From NCBI GenBank assembly GCA_017437785.1, contig JAFRXH010000093.1, forward strand, positions 1-56,335: a stretch of DNA of 56,335 bases, read 5' to 3'. The translations under genes and the position numbers were made by a program. Position 1 is the first letter of the stretch. The number at the start of each line of letters is the position of its first letter. Positions 53,575 to 56,335 of this stretch are shown here, piece by piece. This stretch comes from Lachnospiraceae bacterium. GTDB taxonomy: Bacteria > Bacillota > Clostridia > Lachnospirales > Lachnospiraceae. Below the pieces are notes generated by a model, which saw nothing but the letters and a program-made list of their open reading frames with translations, was not told the DNA's origin and ran no database searches.

Positions 53575-54747
53575 GACCTTTTCGATAGCTGCCTGGGGCA
53601 GGTTCCCCGCACCGGTGAGTGCGAAATGATATACAAATACGGTGTTTAAAAGCTGCAGCAATGTAAATACCGCATAAAAGACCATATATGCTTTCTTTGT
53701 ATCGTATACCCAGGCAAGGGCCAGAATCAGAAGGCCCGATAGCATATATCTCTCATGCATGCCGGTAGCGAAACAGAATACCGGCAGTATAAGTGATGCC
53801 CCCAGCAGGGGGTATTTTTTTTCGTCATTTCTGTAAAGGAATGCCAGCAGAAAACTTAATGCCGTTATGGCGATTATGGCCAGCTTGCCCCAGATGCCGC
53901 AGGATATGCCTATAAATGTTGTATCCATGCCACACCATCCTCTGTTTATCAGCATCCAGAAATTATAGGCGCCTACGCTTACATAAGGCATACCGCTCTG
54001 CACTGAAAGATACTGTTTGAGCATTTCCGCAAGACCGAAAGGCAGGCTGATAAGGATCATAACCGAAATGACTGCCAGTCCCTGTGCGATCAGTATGCTC
54101 AGCCTGCGCAGAGATGCAGTGCCGCCGCCTTCCGGCGCGGATGTTTTGTTAAGGCTGTCGGCGGGCACAACAGCTGCTATAAGTGCGGCTATCACTACCG
54201 GGGCAAAAGTAAGCGTCTGCTGTTTTAACATAAGACCTGCTCCGAAAGCTATAAAAGCCTTAAGATATTTTTTCTCACAGAAAAATACACACATAAGTGC
54301 CACTGCAAGCGTAAAGACGGAATCTGTCTGTCCCCACATTGAAGAATTATGTATCGCCGCAGGATTGAAGGCATACAGCGCGGTGACCAGCAGTGCCTTT
54401 TTCTCATCAAGCCGTTTCGATGCCACCTTCCATAAAAGTACGGATGCAGCTATGTCGCACAGTATGGGCGGAAGCTCTATTATCAGTTCTTTCAGTCCCG
54501 GATTGGTGACATTAAATACTTTTATTATCAGTCCCAGTACCCATAAGATATACAGATACAGCGGAGGATACGGCCATTGCACTTCAGGGCCGTAAAACTT
54601 TGCAAAGCCTGTCTCCACGATACGCTGCGCCCAGTCCTTCATCGTCTCAGGATAAGGCGGATAGCAGTATCCCAATATAAGCCTAAGCAGCAGCGCCGCT
54701 CCGAGTATGATCAGCAATAGCATCTTTGTTCTTTTATTTTTGCCCAT
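53479..54747 (-). CDS. GT-C-type membrane glycosyltransferase (mannosyltransferase-like)
   Basis: The 422-residue protein has about ten to eleven membrane segments. The first outer loop contains PPYPETMKDWAQRIVETG and then VQWPYPPLYLYILW, a layout typical of GT-C enzymes that use a polyprenyl-phosphate sugar. The HNSSMWGQTDSVFTL segment has the expected acidic site in a loop. It is transcribed opposite to the polysaccharide operon, and its 3' end overlaps the O-antigen ligase gene by 96 bases. Its donor and acceptor are unknown. The start is the ATG at 54747; no SD was recognised. Confidence 0.82.
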   Translation of the reverse strand: MGKNKRTKMLLLIILGAALLLRLILGYCYPPYPETMKDWAQRIVETGFAKFYGPEVQWPYPPLYLYILWVLGLIIKVFNVTNPGLKELIIELPPILCDIAASVLLWKVASKRLDEKKALLVTALYAFNPAAIHNSSMWGQTDSVFTLAVALMCVFFCEKKYLKAFIAFGAGLMLKQQTLTFAPVVIAALIAAVVPADSLNKTSAPEGGGTASLRRLSILIAQGLAVISVMILISLPFGLAEMLKQYLSVQSGMPYVSVGAYNFWMLINRGWCGMDTTFIGISCGIWGKLAIIAITALSFLLAFLYRNDEKKYPLLGASLILPVFCFATGMHERYMLSGLLILALAWVYDTKKAYMVFYAVFTLLQLLNTVFVYHFALTGAGNLPQAAIEKVLSFGDFAATVCFILYLFIGGLRINKADKADQ

Positions 54748-54791
54748 GAGGCAGATTATAAGCCGAGAGCTGCGGGGGTGTCAATCCGGGA

Positions 54792-54841
54792 GGGATGGGT
54801 ACAGGGGATGGGTACAGAGAACCGTCCCCTGTACCCATCCC
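54792..54841 (+). repeat. Long palindrome, possible dispersed REP-like element
   Basis: GGGATGGGTACAGGGGA (54792-54808) and TCCCCTGTACCCATCCC (54825-54841) form a perfect 17-bp stem around a 16-base loop that contains TGGGTACAGAGAACCG. The loop repeats part of the stem and the ACCGTCCCC motif is known from dispersed bacterial repeats. No T-run follows, so it is unlikely to be a simple terminator. Confidence 0.7.
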
Positions 54842-54854
54842 CCTGTGGCCATAT

Positions 54855-54883
54855 TTGAAATCACAGGCGCTTTATGCTATAAT
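54855..54883 (+). promoter_or_regulatory. Promoter of the citrate synthase gene
   Basis: TTGAAA (54855-54860), a 17-base spacer, TATAAT (54878-54883). This is close to the sigma-A consensus. Confidence 0.85.
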
Positions 54884-54917
54884 CATGCCCGAAGTTTCGT
54901 TTAAAAGGAGGATGCAA

Positions 54918-56267
54918 ATGACTTATCACAAGACCATCATGGAATATGCCGAGAAGCAGGTACCCGAGTGTGTATCGCATGATACGATCTCTGACGAGCT
55001 GTTTGCAAAATACGGGGTCAACCGTGGCTTGAGAGATATTAACGGAAAGGGAGTACTGACAGGTCTGACCAATATATCCAAGATAGTTTCCTTTAAGGAA
55101 ACGAAAGACGGAAAGCGCCAGCCCTGCGAGGGTGAGCTCTGGTACAGAGGCTACAATGTGCGCGATCTGGTAGGCACTCTGGCCGGACAGGGAAAGCGTT
55201 TCGGTTTTGAAAAAACAGCTTATCTGCTGCTGTTCGGTGAACTGCCTGATGAGGAACAGCAGATGGACTTTTTTAAGCATCTGGCAAAGAGCAGATCCCT
55301 GCCCACCAATTTTACCAGAGATGTCATCATGAAAGCACCCGGCAGCGATATCATGAGCAGCATGACCAGGAGTATACTTACTCTTGCCAGCTACGATCCC
55401 GAGGCACTTTCATCATCACTGGCGGATAATCTGAGACAGTGCATAATGCTGATAGCTACTTTCCCTATGCTGGCTGCATACGGCTATCATGCTTATAACC
55501 ATTATGAGAATAACGCAAGTATGTATATACACAGGCCCATGCCCAGAAAGAGCACTGCGGAGAATCTGCTTCGCATGCTGCGTCCGGACGGGAATTATAC
55601 CCCGACAGAGGCAGAAGTACTTGATGTGGCATTGATGCTTCATATGGAGCATGGCGGCGGTAACAATTCAACCTTTACCACTCGTGTGGTGACCAGCTCG
55701 GGAGCGGATACCTATGCGACCATGGCTGCGGCAATGAGCTCCTTAAAGGGGCCCAGACACGGCGGTGCCAATATCAAGGTTATGGAGATGATGGACGATA
55801 TCCGCGATCATGTCCAGAATTATGAGGATGAGGATGCAATACGTAAATATCTGACCAGGATGGTACGCGGAAAAGCCTTTGACGGCAAGGGGCTGATCTA
55901 TGGTATGGGCCATGCTGTTTATTCTGTTTCCGATCCCAGAGAGCAGGTATTTAAGAGTTTCGTGACCAGGCTGGCCGAGGAGAAAGGCCGCTGCGACGAG
56001 CTGATGCTCTATAACAATATCGAGAAGATAGCGCCGGAGGTTATTGCTGCCGAGCGCAAGATATATAAGGGCGTGAGCCCCAATGTGGATTTCTACAGCG
56101 GCTTTGTTTACAGCATGCTGGGGATACCGGTCGAATTGTATACCCCGCTGTTTGCTATAGCGCGTATAGTGGGCTGGAGTGCTCACCGTATCGAAGAGCT
56201 GGTGGGCAACAGCAAGATAATCCGTCCGGCTTATATGAGCATCATGAAGGAACGTAAGCTTAAGTAA
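54918..56267 (+). CDS. gltA: Citrate synthase
   Basis: The ATG at 54918 is 6 bases after AGGAGG; an ATG at 54912 touches the SD and the longer open frame begins inside the palindrome. The 449-residue protein carries the citrate synthase active-site residues H245 (MEHGGGNNSTF), H332 (GMGHAVYSV) and D391 (NVDFYSGFVY). It also has the GPRHGGAN motif. It makes citrate from oxaloacetate and acetyl-CoA. The class could also include 2-methylcitrate synthases, but the size and motifs fit citrate synthase of Clostridia. No aconitase or isocitrate dehydrogenase gene is visible before the window ends 68 bases later. Confidence 0.92.
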   Translation: MTYHKTIMEYAEKQVPECVSHDTISDELFAKYGVNRGLRDINGKGVLTGLTNISKIVSFKETKDGKRQPCEGELWYRGYNVRDLVGTLAGQGKRFGFEKTAYLLLFGELPDEEQQMDFFKHLAKSRSLPTNFTRDVIMKAPGSDIMSSMTRSILTLASYDPEALSSSLADNLRQCIMLIATFPMLAAYGYHAYNHYENNASMYIHRPMPRKSTAENLLRMLRPDGNYTPTEAEVLDVALMLHMEHGGGNNSTFTTRVVTSSGADTYATMAAAMSSLKGPRHGGANIKVMEMMDDIRDHVQNYEDEDAIRKYLTRMVRGKAFDGKGLIYGMGHAVYSVSDPREQVFKSFVTRLAEEKGRCDELMLYNNIEKIAPEVIAAERKIYKGVSPNVDFYSGFVYSMLGIPVELYTPLFAIARIVGWSAHRIEELVGNSKIIRPAYMSIMKERKLK

Positions 56268-56293
56268 GCAGGGATCCGGGGCATAAAAAATTA

Positions 56294-56335
56294 TAGATAA
56301 ATATTGTTGGGTATGCTATACTGTACAATACAGTA
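56294..56335 (+). promoter_or_regulatory. Possible promoter and operator palindrome at the window edge
   Basis: TAGATA (56294-56299), a 17-base spacer and TATACT (56317-56322) resemble a promoter. TACTGTA (56319-56325) and TACAGTA (56329-56335) form a perfect palindrome with a three-base centre that overlaps the -10. A repressor site for the next gene is likely, but the gene lies outside the window. Confidence 0.45.

Noticed and set aside
54795-54917. Extended citrate synthase start
   Set aside because: It would begin in the palindrome and span the promoter; ATG 54918 has the SD.
56319-56335. LexA SOS box
   Set aside because: The CTG to CAG spacing is wrong and the Gram-positive LexA consensus differs.
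1-56335. tRNA, rRNA or CRISPR features
   Set aside because: Reading both strands gave no cloverleaf-like 3' TPsiC segment, no rRNA-like conserved stretch and no regularly spaced repeats.

Overview
The window looks like a chromosomal segment of a flagellated Gram-positive member of the Clostridia, most likely Lachnospiraceae. The reasons are strong AGGAGG ribosome binding sites, TTGACA/TATAAT promoters with 17-base spacers, the MreB/Mbl-FlhO-FlhP gene order known from Firmicutes, a ComFC-YvyF pair, a CdaA-CdaR pair, and large secreted proteins with Listeria-type and Ig-like repeats. The family assignment is an inference. No tRNA, rRNA or CRISPR array was seen.

Region 1 (1-7.2 kb) is accessory. 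It holds the 3' end of a GGDEF protein and a secreted CHAP/GBS-Bsp-repeat hydrolase whose 3' end is broken by an intact ISAzo13-type insertion sequence with 19-bp perfect inverted repeats. Next come an AT-rich gene for a putative secreted zinc metallopeptidase toxin (HExxH plus an AEFFA motif reminiscent of anthrax lethal factor), a small lipoprotein, a start-less remnant that resembles the toxin's N-terminal helical domain, and a two-TM protein. Terminator-like hairpins sit just upstream of three of these genes.

Region 2 (7.2-19.2 kb) encodes secreted proteins: two very large repeat proteins without a visible sortase motif, a subtilisin-family protease, and a lipoprotein whose C-terminus matches the protease's own pro-region in sequence and spacing. 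This last pair looks like a protease with a separate membrane-anchored inhibitor or chaperone.

Region 3 (19.2-37.5 kb) is housekeeping: uvrA, an M3 oligoendopeptidase, mreB/mbl, two flagellar rod/hook proteins, a FlgJ-like rod-binding protein, recD2, comF, yvyF, two unknown membrane proteins, cdaA-cdaR (c-di-AMP synthesis and its regulator), ptsH, leuA and rfbD.

Region 4 (37.5-54.7 kb) is an exopolysaccharide/cell-surface glycan locus. It has GDP-fucose synthase, a polyprenyl-phosphate sugar transferase, a Wzz-like protein, an EpsG-like polymerase, eight glycosyltransferases including a tandem GT4 duplication, a PglK-like ABC flippase, an O-antigen ligase/polymerase and a convergent GT-C membrane protein. 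A peptidyl-tRNA hydrolase gene lies inside the locus. A 17-bp-stem palindrome then precedes a citrate synthase gene, and the window ends in a perfect palindrome overlapping a possible promoter.
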